Position numbers and translations under genes: made by a program. A model generated the notes under the pieces. It worked only from the letters and a program-made list of their open reading frames with translations, did no database searches and had not been told where the DNA came from. DNA of 64,000 nt, taken from NCBI GenBank assembly GCA_964229355.1, contig CAXRDE010000023.1:124001-188000 (forward strand). Reading direction: 5' to 3'. Of the stretch, positions 17,084 through 25,835 are shown piece by piece (positions within the stretch are counted from its first letter, which is position 1; every line of letters starts with the position of its first letter). The DNA comes from CAXRDE01 sp964229355. GTDB lineage: Bacteria > Cyanobacteriota > Sericytochromatia > UBA7694.

Positions 17084-17908
17084 ATGCGCGTACTTTTAGA
17101 AGGAAACTTAGCCTACATCTCACTCTTTAATCTCTTACAGTTCATTAAACTGGAACAGCGTAATGTCCTGTTGCATGTAAAAGCCAAAGAAGTTGCCCAG
17201 GAAGCCAAAGTACATTTTGAGCAAGGGGCAATCATGCATGCCTCTCTGAACCGCTTAGAGGGCGTTGATGCCATGTATCGGCTGATTGGCTGGTGGGACT
17301 ATGGGGCTTTCCAAATGATTGAAGTACCTGCAGAAGAATTGCCCGGAGATAATATTCAAACCTCACTGGACGCCATTTTGATGGAGAGCGCTCGCTATAT
17401 TGACGAGTTTGCGAACCTTCGTGAACACGTCAAGAACCTGGCTTCGGGTCTGGCTTTTACCAAAAAAACCTTGCAAATGATCGACAACGGTCAACTTCCC
17501 GAATTCACAAAAATGCTGCCCCGTTCCTTTACCGTGGCTCGTTTTTTTGAAGTCTGCCCTTACTCTCATTGGGATTCACTCACGTTTCTGCAAGAGCTTC
17601 TCAATCACAAGGCCGTGATCACCCCCGAAAAAGCAAATGCCGAAGACCTACGCACCACCAATGTTTTAACTCCTATCGACTCTTTAGAAAGCATTCTCAT
17701 GGAGTTCATCGGTTTAGAAGACAGCCGTAGCATGATGATCAAGGTTTTAGAAGACTTAAATTTTGAACGCAACCAAAGCTTTGGCTTCACCCAATTGCTG
17801 ACCATCTCCGATCGCCTGATGGATCAGATGCGCCCCCTGCTCAAAGACGATGACGAGCTACAGGAAGCCACCTATCGCCTGCGCGCGCGCATCACCAGTT
17901 TACTTTAA
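17084..17908 (+). CDS. PATAN-domain (DUF4388) protein
   Basis: A 274-residue protein. Residues 1-90 match the PATAN/DUF4388 pattern: LEGNLAYISLFNLLQFI, VHFEQGAIMHASLNRLEGVDAMYRLIGWWDYGAFQMIE. In cyanobacteria and other bacteria PATAN domains occur in response regulators and mediate protein interaction in motility and signalling. The remaining region is helical with no receiver domain. It follows valS by 56 bases and precedes a methyltransferase by 8, so it probably shares that operon. Confidence 0.78.
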   Translation: MRVLLEGNLAYISLFNLLQFIKLEQRNVLLHVKAKEVAQEAKVHFEQGAIMHASLNRLEGVDAMYRLIGWWDYGAFQMIEVPAEELPGDNIQTSLDAILMESARYIDEFANLREHVKNLASGLAFTKKTLQMIDNGQLPEFTKMLPRSFTVARFFEVCPYSHWDSLTFLQELLNHKAVITPEKANAEDLRTTNVLTPIDSLESILMEFIGLEDSRSMMIKVLEDLNFERNQSFGFTQLLTISDRLMDQMRPLLKDDDELQEATYRLRARITSLL

Positions 17909-17916
17909 GGAACCCC

Positions 17917-18672
17917 ATGGAAGCTTACGATATTTATGCCCCCTGGTACGATCTTCAAAACGAAATGGAAGACGTGGACTTTTATCTTGATGCCCTGCAG
18001 GAATGGGGAGGGCCCATCCTGGATGCAGGTTGTGGCACCGGCAGGCTTTTACTGGCCTTTGCCCGAGAAGGCTATCAGACAGGCGGATTTGACACGTCGC
18101 AAGAAATGCTCAACGTAGGCCGTGCCAAAGTTGCCCGAGAAGCCAAAGACATCCAGGCGCGCATTCAAATGGCCTATGGCGATATGCGTCAGTTTCAATT
18201 GAAAGATCGCTTCAAGATTGGGGTATTTGGCTGCAATACCTTCCAGCACCTGCTCACCAACGAAGAGCAAGATCAGGCTTTGCAATGCATGCACCAGCAT
18301 CTGGAAGCGGACGGACGGCTTTTTATTCAAACCACCAACGTCAAATTCCATGAGCATGACTCTGACGTGCTTTACCATCGCGGCCGCGAATTCCACAACG
18401 CCAGCAACGAATGGATTGACAGTTTTTACTCCTATCACTATTTCCAGCACCTGCAAATTCAACAGTTCACGTTATTTTTAGACATCACGAGTCCAGAAGG
18501 TCTCGTTAAACGCAAACAGGTGGTTCTAAACCTGCGTTTTCTTTTTCCTCCCGAATTAGAACGTCTTTTAAAGGCCAATGGCTTTGAGCTTGAAGCCCTT
18601 TACGGCGATTTTCAACGCAATCCCGTGACCCGGGATAGTCCGTGGATTATTGCCCAGGCACGTAAGCGCTAA
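17917..18672 (+). CDS. class I SAM-dependent methyltransferase
   Basis: A 251-residue methyltransferase. Motif I is LDAGCGTGRLLLAFA (about residues 35-49), followed by acidic D at GFDTS and YGDMRQF; NTFQHL corresponds to the post-II region. It begins AYDIYAPWYD, typical of small-molecule methyltransferases of the Methyltransf_25/11 groups. Substrate unknown. AAGGA lies just before the ATG. The stop is one base before the NHL lipoprotein start, indicating co-translation with two exported proteins. Confidence 0.88.
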   Translation: MEAYDIYAPWYDLQNEMEDVDFYLDALQEWGGPILDAGCGTGRLLLAFAREGYQTGGFDTSQEMLNVGRAKVAREAKDIQARIQMAYGDMRQFQLKDRFKIGVFGCNTFQHLLTNEEQDQALQCMHQHLEADGRLFIQTTNVKFHEHDSDVLYHRGREFHNASNEWIDSFYSYHYFQHLQIQQFTLFLDITSPEGLVKRKQVVLNLRFLFPPELERLLKANGFELEALYGDFQRNPVTRDSPWIIAQARKR

Positions 18673-18673
18673 C

Positions 18674-20581
18674 ATGAGGCGCAAGCGGCTTTACCTTTTG
18701 GCTTCCCTTTGCTTAAGCGCCGCCGCCTGTAGTCCCGCTCTGCTCCCTGCTCGCTCCGTCAACACCCTGGCTCAGGGTGATGCGCTCGAACTCAGCACGG
18801 CGCGACGCGTCAATACCGTAGCCCGCAAGGCCTGGACCCCAGAAGCTCTTGCTTATGCCGAGGACGGCAGCTTATGGGTGAGTGACAGCCGCAATCACCG
18901 CATCTTAAGCGTGGCTCCTACCGGCACCCTCGAAGTTCTGGCTGGAGCCGAGACGGCTGGCGCTGAAAACGGCACGCTTCAAAAAGCCCGTTTTGATACA
19001 CCCCGTGGCCTCTTCTGGGATGGAAGCATTCTCTGGGTCGCCGATACGGGGAACCAAAGCATTCGCAAAATTGACATGGCCACGCAAACCGTCAGCACTG
19101 CCAAAGTCCCACCACAGCTCAAAACCCCGGTGGCTCTGGCCAAAATCAATGGGGATCTCTGGATTGCAGAAGCCTCAGGCTTGCTCTGGCGCTGGAACCC
19201 CGCACATCCCAAAACCCTTGAAAAAATAGCCGATTTAGGCAGTCACCGTATTATTCGTCAGTTGGTGCCCACAGCTTCAGGTCAGCTGTATCTTCTGGAC
19301 AATTTGGGCGTATGGCAACTGGATCCCACCCAAAATTCGCCCGTGTTGACCCCGGGTACCCCCTATCGTGAAAACGCGCCCCGCCTGGCCGGCATCTGGC
19401 CCTACGAACAGACGCTGATCTTGAGCAGTCCCTTTGAAAACGCTCTTTTACAAACCCTGGATCTTGAGCAGCCCTCCGAGCCTTTAAATCCTCTGAAGAT
19501 GGATACCTCCGCCCTGGCCCCTGGTTTCCGTTATCCCGGCTTACTCACCGGTAACACCCGGGGAGATCTCATTGTCGCCGACGTGGGCAGCCAGGCGCTT
19601 TACCAGCTGAGGAAAAACCCCACAGGCTCCTACGAGGCCTCCGTACTGGCGCAAAGTGGCACCCAGGGTTTTGGCGAAAGACAAGACAAAGAAGATCTGT
19701 CGCTGCCCCATGGCGTACTCTATTTGCCCGAGAAAAAAGTGGTCTGGGCAGCGGACTATTTTCACAGCCGTATTCTAGAAATCGATGCCCAGGGCAAAGC
19801 CCAACCTCTTTTTGAGGATCACGATCCCCCGTTGTCCTTTCCCGCAGGCCTCATTCGTCACCGCGATGGCAGTATTTATATTTCGGCCTCAGGCAGCCAT
19901 CAAATTTTTCGCTATCACCAGGGGCAACTTCAGGTATTTGCCGGTTCTGGCGAACGAGGACTGCAAGACGGCTCGGCTTCAGAAGCCTCTTTTTGGTTGC
20001 CCTGGGGCCTGGCCTTTGACCACGAGGACAATCTCTATGTGGCCGATCACGGCAATCACGCCATTCGGCGCATCACCCCTGAGGGGCAGGTCAGCACCGT
20101 CGCGGGTAACGGACGCCCGGGCCTGGTCAATGGCAAAGGAAAAACCGCCCAATTCCACCATCCTGTAGACGTACTCTTTTACGGAAACCAGCTACTCATT
20201 AGCGACAGTTGGAATCATCAAATTCGCTCCCTCAACCCCACCACAAGCGAGGTCATCACCTATGCCGGTCGCGAAGAACCAGGACTTCAAGAAGGTTCCC
20301 GTACCAAGGCGCGCTTTTATTGTCCCTCTGGCTTAAGTGAAGGTCCCGACGGCCGCCTTTTGATTGCTGACACCTGGAATCACCGCATTCGTCAAATGAG
20401 TCGCCAGGGTCAAATTTCCACACTGGCAGGCGAAGGGCGTTATTATAACTGGAATAGCGGCACACAGGATGGACTGTTCGCCCGCTTTCATCAGCCCCGC
20501 GATATGAGTTATGATGCGATCAATCAGCGCATTTACGTGGCCGATACGGCCAATAACAGTATTCGGGTCATTGTTCCGTGA
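18674..20581 (+). CDS. NHL-repeat lipoprotein
   Basis: A 635-residue exported protein. The signal peptide MRRKRLYLLASLCLSAAAC ends with a lipobox-like AAA-C. The rest is a beta-propeller array of NHL repeats, e.g. DGSLWVSDSRNHRI, SILWVADTGNQSIRKI, DNLYVADHGNHAIRRI, LLIADTWNHRIRQM. NHL propellers bind proteins or nucleic acid, and exported bacterial ones are generally surface binding proteins. The ATG at 18674 follows the methyltransferase stop by one base; an earlier in-frame reading would spoil the signal peptide. Its TGA overlaps the GTG of the downstream subtilase (GTGA), strongly suggesting functional pairing. Confidence 0.88.
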   Translation: MRRKRLYLLASLCLSAAACSPALLPARSVNTLAQGDALELSTARRVNTVARKAWTPEALAYAEDGSLWVSDSRNHRILSVAPTGTLEVLAGAETAGAENGTLQKARFDTPRGLFWDGSILWVADTGNQSIRKIDMATQTVSTAKVPPQLKTPVALAKINGDLWIAEASGLLWRWNPAHPKTLEKIADLGSHRIIRQLVPTASGQLYLLDNLGVWQLDPTQNSPVLTPGTPYRENAPRLAGIWPYEQTLILSSPFENALLQTLDLEQPSEPLNPLKMDTSALAPGFRYPGLLTGNTRGDLIVADVGSQALYQLRKNPTGSYEASVLAQSGTQGFGERQDKEDLSLPHGVLYLPEKKVVWAADYFHSRILEIDAQGKAQPLFEDHDPPLSFPAGLIRHRDGSIYISASGSHQIFRYHQGQLQVFAGSGERGLQDGSASEASFWLPWGLAFDHEDNLYVADHGNHAIRRITPEGQVSTVAGNGRPGLVNGKGKTAQFHHPVDVLFYGNQLLISDSWNHQIRSLNPTTSEVITYAGREEPGLQEGSRTKARFYCPSGLSEGPDGRLLIADTWNHRIRQMSRQGQISTLAGEGRYYNWNSGTQDGLFARFHQPRDMSYDAINQRIYVADTANNSIRVIVP

Positions 20582-22176
20582 AACATGCCTTCTACACGCT
20601 CACTCTGGGTTTTTTATTGGTACTGCAAGGGTGCCAGGCCCCGCCATTGGCCCCAAAGGCGGGCTCGCCTGAGGGACAAAAACTATCGCCGGCACTTCGC
20701 AGCCAAAGCACCGGCGAACTGATCTTACACCTTCGCGATCAGGCCGCGGTGCCATCAGAAGAATGGTTCCGCCAGCAGGGGCTACAGCGCAAAGAAACCC
20801 TGGTTCTGCCCCAGGGCACTTACCTTTTGGCGGAGCCCCGCTCCCCGGCGTCATCCTTGTACACCCTGGCTCAGCATGTGCGCCAGCACGCCGTCATTGC
20901 CAGTGTGGATCTTAACATCAAGTTTCCAGCCCCGCGCTTTAATGACGAAAATTTTGGAAAACCCAATGGGCTTGAAGGGTGGTGGCGGCGGGACACCGGC
21001 GTTGAAAAAGCCTGGGATTATAGTATTGGGACGGGCGTTAAAGCCGCGTATATTGACTCTGGCTTTAACGCGCGGCATCCTGAGTACCAATCTCGACTCC
21101 AGATTGGTGAAGAAGCAAACCAAAACGAACTTGCCGCCGGAGACCGTACCCGCATTGACATTCCCCGTGGTGATCACGGTACGGCTTCTCTGCTGGTAGG
21201 CTTTGCAGAACGGGACAACCATATTCCTTCCATAGGCGTGGCGCCCAACGCCGAAGTTATGCCTTTTGTGGCCAGCAACATTTGGGAAGTGGCTCGCGCG
21301 CTGTATGCCGCTTTGCGACAGAAGCCAGCGGTGGTAGGCATTAATTTTGCCTTTCCGCTGTATCCGGCCTGGGAAAAGTTTGAAGAGTACCAGCAATACC
21401 GTGTGCTCTATGCGGTGTTTGAAGCCAATGCCAACCAGGATAAAATTCCCATTGTGGTGCCTGCCCACAACTACGGGGAACCGATTAATCAGAGCGTTCG
21501 CCAGTGGATTCCCGTGAGCTGGGCTGAAGACTTTCAGGAGATTATTCCAGTGGGGGGCGTGCAAATCAATGGCCAGAAAAAACTGTCCGCGTGGTTTAGC
21601 GATTATCTTGTCACAGGCATTAATGCCCGCGGATCGAACTACGGCGAGCGAATGATCTGGGCACCCGCCCTCTATTTGGATATTGCCAACACCGATCCCG
21701 ATAGCCTGAAGCCCGGTAGCATGAGCGGCACTTCTGCGGCCTGCCCCTTTGTGACCGCCAGTGTTGCCTTACTTAAAAGTCGCTTTCCTGAACTTACAGG
21801 GCCTCGCCTGCGCGAACTGTTATGGTCCACCGGTGAACCCATCTCAGCCAGCGCTCTCCTGCAAAACCCCACCGCCACGGTTCCCCTGATTCGGATGGAT
21901 AAGGCCTTTAATGCCCAATATATTGCCACCGGTCGCAACGCCCAGGATGCCCGTGCTCGCACTTTTGAAGGCGAACTCTTATACCACCCGTTTCGGCTGC
22001 GTACCGCCACGCACACTTACCCCCTCTTAAACACGCGCTCTGACATGCGCGCAGGCTTCTTACCTTACCCCGAAGGGCAACAGGTAAAGGTTGAAGGTTG
22101 GTTAGTCAAAAGCGTGGGCACAGAGCGCCTGCCTCAGGAAAGCCTGGAGCCTTTACATATTCGATTGAAGAATTAA
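20578..22176 (+). CDS. S8 family serine peptidase (subtilase), lipoprotein
   Basis: A 532-residue subtilisin-like protease. The lipoprotein signal is LVLQG-C19. Residues about 45-115 resemble a propeptide (inhibitor I9-like). The catalytic triad is D160 (AAYIDSG), H200 (GDHGT) and S386 (GSMSGTSAA), with oxyanion-hole N298 (AHNYG). A C-terminal extension of about 100 residues looks beta-rich. The start is GTG, overlapping the stop of the NHL gene. Anchored on the cell surface or outer membrane, it probably cleaves extracellular proteins, perhaps together with the NHL propeller lipoprotein. Confidence 0.92.
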   Translation: MKHAFYTLTLGFLLVLQGCQAPPLAPKAGSPEGQKLSPALRSQSTGELILHLRDQAAVPSEEWFRQQGLQRKETLVLPQGTYLLAEPRSPASSLYTLAQHVRQHAVIASVDLNIKFPAPRFNDENFGKPNGLEGWWRRDTGVEKAWDYSIGTGVKAAYIDSGFNARHPEYQSRLQIGEEANQNELAAGDRTRIDIPRGDHGTASLLVGFAERDNHIPSIGVAPNAEVMPFVASNIWEVARALYAALRQKPAVVGINFAFPLYPAWEKFEEYQQYRVLYAVFEANANQDKIPIVVPAHNYGEPINQSVRQWIPVSWAEDFQEIIPVGGVQINGQKKLSAWFSDYLVTGINARGSNYGERMIWAPALYLDIANTDPDSLKPGSMSGTSAACPFVTASVALLKSRFPELTGPRLRELLWSTGEPISASALLQNPTATVPLIRMDKAFNAQYIATGRNAQDARARTFEGELLYHPFRLRTATHTYPLLNTRSDMRAGFLPYPEGQQVKVEGWLVKSVGTERLPQESLEPLHIRLKN

Positions 22177-22727
22177 CGGAACAGGACTTTCAATGCCTGG
22201 TTAATGGCCGCCAGATCAAACGCTTTGGGATCAATATCGCCATATTGTTCATGCATCTCTGCATAAGCGCTATGGGTAGGGTCTTTGAGAATTGACATCA
22301 GTTCATAGTAGCCAAAAATACCCCCACACTCTTCGGGAGGCGTTGCGTTTTCACCCTCCAGACACAGCGGCAATTGACGGGCATCCAACTCGGGAATGGG
22401 GCGAATTTTTTCAACGGTCACTTCGTGTTCCCAACCGTCAGAAAGGTCATATTCGTACAGAAAAGAAGTTTTACCGCGCTTGATCAACTGCCCCAATTGG
22501 TAGTGGCGCGCTTCTTTGCGCTGTTCTGACTCTTCGATCTCTGGCGCACTGTAAAACTCATCTTGAATCATAAACTGGTAAAAGTGGTCGTTGTCCCACC
22601 CCATCACCACCTGAATGATGTCATGGAGCTGATCTAAGGGGGTTTGACTCAGCACCTGAAGCCGTCTCCACACAGGGGGCTCACTGCCCACCAGTTGGAC
22701 TTTGAGCTGGTACAGGATTTGACTCAT
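22173..22727 (-). CDS. plasmid pRiA4b ORF-3-like family protein
   Basis: A 184-residue protein with the family hallmarks: LKVQLVGSEPPVWRRLQV, LDQLHDIIQVVMGWDNDHFYQF, FLYEYDLSDGWEHEVTVE, and C-terminal CLEGENATPPEECGGIFGY. The family is widespread on chromosomes and of unknown function; the name is historical and not evidence of a plasmid. AGAGG lies about 10 bases before the ATG at 22727. A longer reading would add 12 residues outside the domain. It overlaps the subtilase tail by 4 bases. Confidence 0.9.
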   Translation of the reverse strand: MSQILYQLKVQLVGSEPPVWRRLQVLSQTPLDQLHDIIQVVMGWDNDHFYQFMIQDEFYSAPEIEESEQRKEARHYQLGQLIKRGKTSFLYEYDLSDGWEHEVTVEKIRPIPELDARQLPLCLEGENATPPEECGGIFGYYELMSILKDPTHSAYAEMHEQYGDIDPKAFDLAAINQALKVLFR

Positions 22728-22775
22728 TCGGGGACACCTCTTCACTTCTTCTGTAGCAAGCATTATAACGCAGTT

Positions 22776-22806
22776 TTGTTATTTATTTTAAGCAACGGGG
22801 TATATT
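22776..22806 (+). promoter_or_regulatory. candidate promoter
   Basis: TTGTTA (22776-22781) and TATATT (22801-22806) are spaced 19 bp apart, 38 bases before the start of the Gln/Ala-rich protein gene. The spacing is long, so the call is tentative. Confidence 0.35.
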
Positions 22807-22843
22807 AAAGCCATACAAGCTAAATCTGTGAGGAGTTTTTAAA

Positions 22844-23251
22844 ATGCCCAGTATTTCCCAGCAACCGTCAAATCAGCCCTATCCTTCTATCTCAAATCAA
22901 AACCCACAAGCCCAGGCCGTCGAGCAAAATCAAGAGACACAAAACGCCCAATCCGCTGAACAGGCGCAAGCTGCTGAGCATGCCCAGGCTGCTGATCAGG
23001 AAGCAGGCAGTGAAAGTCAGGATACTTCTCATACCCAAAACCATCGACATACGGCTTTCGATCCCGGTGAAATTCACTTCGATCGCTCACCGGCTCAAAC
23101 GGTCAAACCTGAGTCTCGCTCCGAAGCCCAACAGTCTGCTTATGACAACATGATGCAGCTGCGCAACAAACGGATTGAAAACCAGCTCAACCAACTCAAC
23201 GAAGAGCAGCGTAGACAAATGACCCAACACCTGCGACAAAATAGTTTGTAG
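22844..23251 (+). CDS. low-complexity Gln/Ala-rich protein, 135 aa
   Basis: An unrecognised, probably disordered protein. Residues 20-55 are Gln/Ala/Glu/His-rich with repeated AEQAQAAEHAQAAD. The last about 40 residues form a likely helix (LRNKRIENQLNQLNEEQRRQMTQHL). No signal peptide. A good AGGAG precedes the ATG and a promoter-like pair lies upstream, so expression is credible. It resembles two other disordered proteins in the window (4753-5712 and 29525-30298) in composition only. Confidence 0.65.
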   Translation: MPSISQQPSNQPYPSISNQNPQAQAVEQNQETQNAQSAEQAQAAEHAQAADQEAGSESQDTSHTQNHRHTAFDPGEIHFDRSPAQTVKPESRSEAQQSAYDNMMQLRNKRIENQLNQLNEEQRRQMTQHLRQNSL

Positions 23252-23281
23252 TTTTTATCCTTTTTTTATATCGTGTCTTTG

Positions 23282-23290
23282 TGCTAGCAT
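23282..23290 (+). promoter_or_regulatory. extended -10 promoter TGCTAGCAT
   Basis: An extended -10 element (TG-n-TAGCAT) preceding the DUF1570 peptidase gene by about 115 bases. The 13-mer TTTGTGCTAGCAT is identical to one at 61213-61225 upstream of the KtrB/TrkH-like gene. No strong -35 is seen, as expected of extended -10 promoters. Confidence 0.45.
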
Positions 23291-23292
23291 AA

Positions 23293-23375
23293 ACGTATCA
23301 GGTAAAAAGTCCGTTGATACGTACTCTCTCATCCTCATTGTCGACACATTGCTGGCCAATTGCCGGGGCTTTTTT
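23293..23375 (+). other. possible structured 5' leader
   Basis: Starting near the predicted transcription start is a perfect 8-bp inverted repeat, ACGTATCA (23293-23300) and TGATACGT (23315-23322). Further on, a weaker GGC/GCC hairpin is followed by seven T residues (about 23369-23375), ending about 28 bases before the start codon. The arrangement could be an attenuator or ligand-sensing leader; I recognise no known riboswitch class. Confidence 0.3.
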
Positions 23376-23403
23376 TCCGTAATCTTAGCCTGGGAGCACA
23401 ACA

Positions 23404-24288
23404 ATGACACACAGGTGGACGCCCTTACTCTTGGGTCTCTTCGCATGGTTGCCGTTAAGTAGTTTTACACCCGCGCAGTCTCCAGAGACCGTACTTTATG
23501 CCACTTCACAGCCCTTGACCCAAACCGATGAATCACAGCTCAGCCTTCGTACCGATGTAAGCTGTGGAGAACCCTCTCTTTCTCACCTTGAGCACCTCGA
23601 AACAGAGCTGCGCGCCCTGCGCAATGTCTATAGCCAGACGCTCGGTTATACCCAGGCCCATACCGTAGCGCTAAAAGGCAATTATTTTTGCTCGGAAACG
23701 GCTTATAAGGCATACCAACGCCACTTAGGCGTCCGCAACGCCTCAAACACAGGCTTCTTCTCCCTCTCCCACGAAGAAATCGTCGTCATGGGTCATCATC
23801 CTGAACAAGGCCGACAAACCCTGATGCACGAAGCCAGTCACGCTTTGCTTCGCTCTGAAAAAGCCGCTTATAGCAAGTGGATCAATGAAGGTCTGGCGGA
23901 GTACTTTGAAGGCGCCAGCTGGCAAAGCAACAAAGGTTTTCAGGTGCACCCGCAAACCCTCAAAGACACCCGCGTCAAAGCCCTTTTAAATCAGGGAGAG
24001 CTTCCTCCCCTTAAAGCGTATCTGGATTTAAGCAACCCCGATTGGCAACAGCTCCAATCCCCCCGTCCCGTGGGCAGCAGTATCGCCTGGTCTCTGGTGT
24101 ATTACCTTATGGAAAACGGTCAAAATCACTCCATTTTACGCCAGCTCTTACGGGATCAACAAGCCGGAATGAGCACCCCTGAAAGCTTAGAAACCCACTA
24201 CCCAGGCGGATTAGCGCAATTGGAAAAGGATTGGCATCGGTTTATTTTCGCCAAACGTAGCATTCATAATTGGCAGGGTTTTGCCTGA
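23404..24288 (+). CDS. DUF1570-like zinc metallopeptidase, exported
   Basis: A 294-residue protein with a signal peptide (about residues 1-25, ending SSFTPAQ). It has a gluzincin HExxH motif, HEASH (142-146), with downstream INEGLAEYFEG whose E162 or E166 is the likely third ligand, as in DUF1570 peptidases. A later segment, VGSSIAWSLVYYLMEN, is also typical. It is likely a periplasmic or secreted zinc peptidase; substrate unknown. TGGGAGC precedes the ATG. It may be controlled by the structured leader described upstream. Confidence 0.82.
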   Translation: MTHRWTPLLLGLFAWLPLSSFTPAQSPETVLYATSQPLTQTDESQLSLRTDVSCGEPSLSHLEHLETELRALRNVYSQTLGYTQAHTVALKGNYFCSETAYKAYQRHLGVRNASNTGFFSLSHEEIVVMGHHPEQGRQTLMHEASHALLRSEKAAYSKWINEGLAEYFEGASWQSNKGFQVHPQTLKDTRVKALLNQGELPPLKAYLDLSNPDWQQLQSPRPVGSSIAWSLVYYLMENGQNHSILRQLLRDQQAGMSTPESLETHYPGGLAQLEKDWHRFIFAKRSIHNWQGFA

Positions 24289-24332
24289 AAAGTCACCCAG
24301 AGCAGCTTGCTGTATGCTAACCTGAGCTGTAA

Positions 24333-25835
24333 ATGAAGCTAAACTCTACCCATATTCATACTTTTTTTAAACCCTCTCGTTGTCAACGCCGTGTTTACCT
24401 CATGGAGCATCCGCCCGCCGCCATGAATGATCTGAATAGCGATTATTATACCCATGCCGAAGAAGTGGACTACCACGTGGAGCGCTATTATTATAAGCGC
24501 CTCGGCAAACCCCTCGATCTGAGCCAAACCCCTGCTGAGCAAAAAGAAAAAGCCAGCCGAAAGGCCATGAAGCGGCAAATTCCCGTGATTTATAAGGCCT
24601 ATGTATCGCATCTGTGGACATACGCCGAGCGCCAGATTACCCTTGAAGCAAATCCCGATTTTATTCTCTGGGAGCCCGAAGGCTATATCCTGCGCTATTG
24701 TCGCATGGCCAAAAAAGTAACCCGAGATAATCACGGCGATATTTTTTGGATTGCCCAGTTTCATGCCTGGGTATTTACCCAGGTCTTTGGTCAGGCCCCT
24801 CTGCGTCTGGAGGTGGGCAATGCCACCGGACGCATTATGGAGTTACCCCTCCCTACGCCAGGAAGCGTAGAACAGTTTTTAGGCAACTTGATGGACTGGA
24901 GACAGGCTCAGTCACTGCCCTATCATCCTGTAAGCTGGACCAAATGCCAGAGCTGCCTTTTCAAAACCTATTGCTGGCAAAAAGCAGAAGCCGTCAATGA
25001 CATTGCCCTGGTGCCCAACCTGGAAGCCAAACTCATTTTGGCCCTACGTCAGGCAGGCGTACTCACCGTTGCCGAACTCCCCGAAGCCTTTGATAAAAAC
25101 AGCCTGGCCGCTTTTACCTTTCCCTCAGGTCAGGTGGACCAACCGGTGGGTAAAGCCAAAGCAGAGAGCATGTTACAAATGGCTAACGCGATGTTGTCAG
25201 GCAAGCCCTTGCTCAAAAAAGATCCCCGCTTGCCGGAAACCCCTTACTGGATCATGTTTGACCTCGAAGCCGTCCCTGCCCGGCCCGGTCAGCCCGAAAA
25301 GGTTTATTTATGGGGCATGCATTTAAAAGGTGAACACGACGAGAACTTACAATTGATCAGCACCACCCTAAACCGCCAGGCCGATCGCGACAACTGGTTT
25401 GACTTTTTAGAACGCTGTCATGAATTGTTTAATACCTATGGTGAAATGCCTTTTGTGCACTGGGGAAGTTTTGAAGCCTATTGCTTAAAGCTCTACCTCA
25501 AACGCTTTGGCGATCGCCATGGTGTGGCAAAACGCATCGAACGCAATCTGTTGGATCTGTTTCAGGTCCTCAAAAACACGGCCGTTATTCCTTTGCCCAG
25601 CTATAGTCTCAAGGTTATCGAAAAATACGTGGGCTTTGAACGGCCCGACCAGGATACCGGGGGATATTGGTCGGTGGTGAATTACCTTAAATCAGTAAAC
25701 ACCAAAAACGAGGCCCGTCGCGACGAAATTATGACCCAATTGCTGGCCTATAACGCCTCAGATTTAGAGGCCATGTGGCAAGTCCTCTGCTGGTTTGAAG
25801 ATCTTATCGAAGACTTTCGCGCAGAGCAAGCATGA
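24333..25835 (+). CDS. TM0106 family RecB-like putative nuclease
   Basis: A 500-residue protein of the TM0106/COG2251 family. The N-terminal half is a RecB-type (PD-(D/E)xK) nuclease-like domain with an Fe-S cluster built from C17 and C205, C208 and C214 (CQSCLFKTYC). The C-terminal half is an RNase H-like (YprB) 3'-5' exonuclease domain with FDLE (309-312) and the later ASDLEAMW motif. It probably acts on DNA or RNA ends; the biological role is unknown. It overlaps the next gene by ATGA, although that gene encodes an unrelated dehydrogenase. Confidence 0.85.
   Translation: MKLNSTHIHTFFKPSRCQRRVYLMEHPPAAMNDLNSDYYTHAEEVDYHVERYYYKRLGKPLDLSQTPAEQKEKASRKAMKRQIPVIYKAYVSHLWTYAERQITLEANPDFILWEPEGYILRYCRMAKKVTRDNHGDIFWIAQFHAWVFTQVFGQAPLRLEVGNATGRIMELPLPTPGSVEQFLGNLMDWRQAQSLPYHPVSWTKCQSCLFKTYCWQKAEAVNDIALVPNLEAKLILALRQAGVLTVAELPEAFDKNSLAAFTFPSGQVDQPVGKAKAESMLQMANAMLSGKPLLKKDPRLPETPYWIMFDLEAVPARPGQPEKVYLWGMHLKGEHDENLQLISTTLNRQADRDNWFDFLERCHELFNTYGEMPFVHWGSFEAYCLKLYLKRFGDRHGVAKRIERNLLDLFQVLKNTAVIPLPSYSLKVIEKYVGFERPDQDTGGYWSVVNYLKSVNTKNEARRDEIMTQLLAYNASDLEAMWQVLCWFEDLIEDFRAEQA

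Noticed and set aside
20851..21564. Long open frame (about 237 codons) antisense to the subtilase
   Set aside because: It lies wholly opposite a protease with an intact catalytic triad; composition and lack of motifs fit a shadow frame.
22173..22727. pRiA4b ORF-3-like gene as sign of a plasmid or mobile element
   Set aside because: The family is common on chromosomes and there are no transposase, integrase or terminal repeats nearby.
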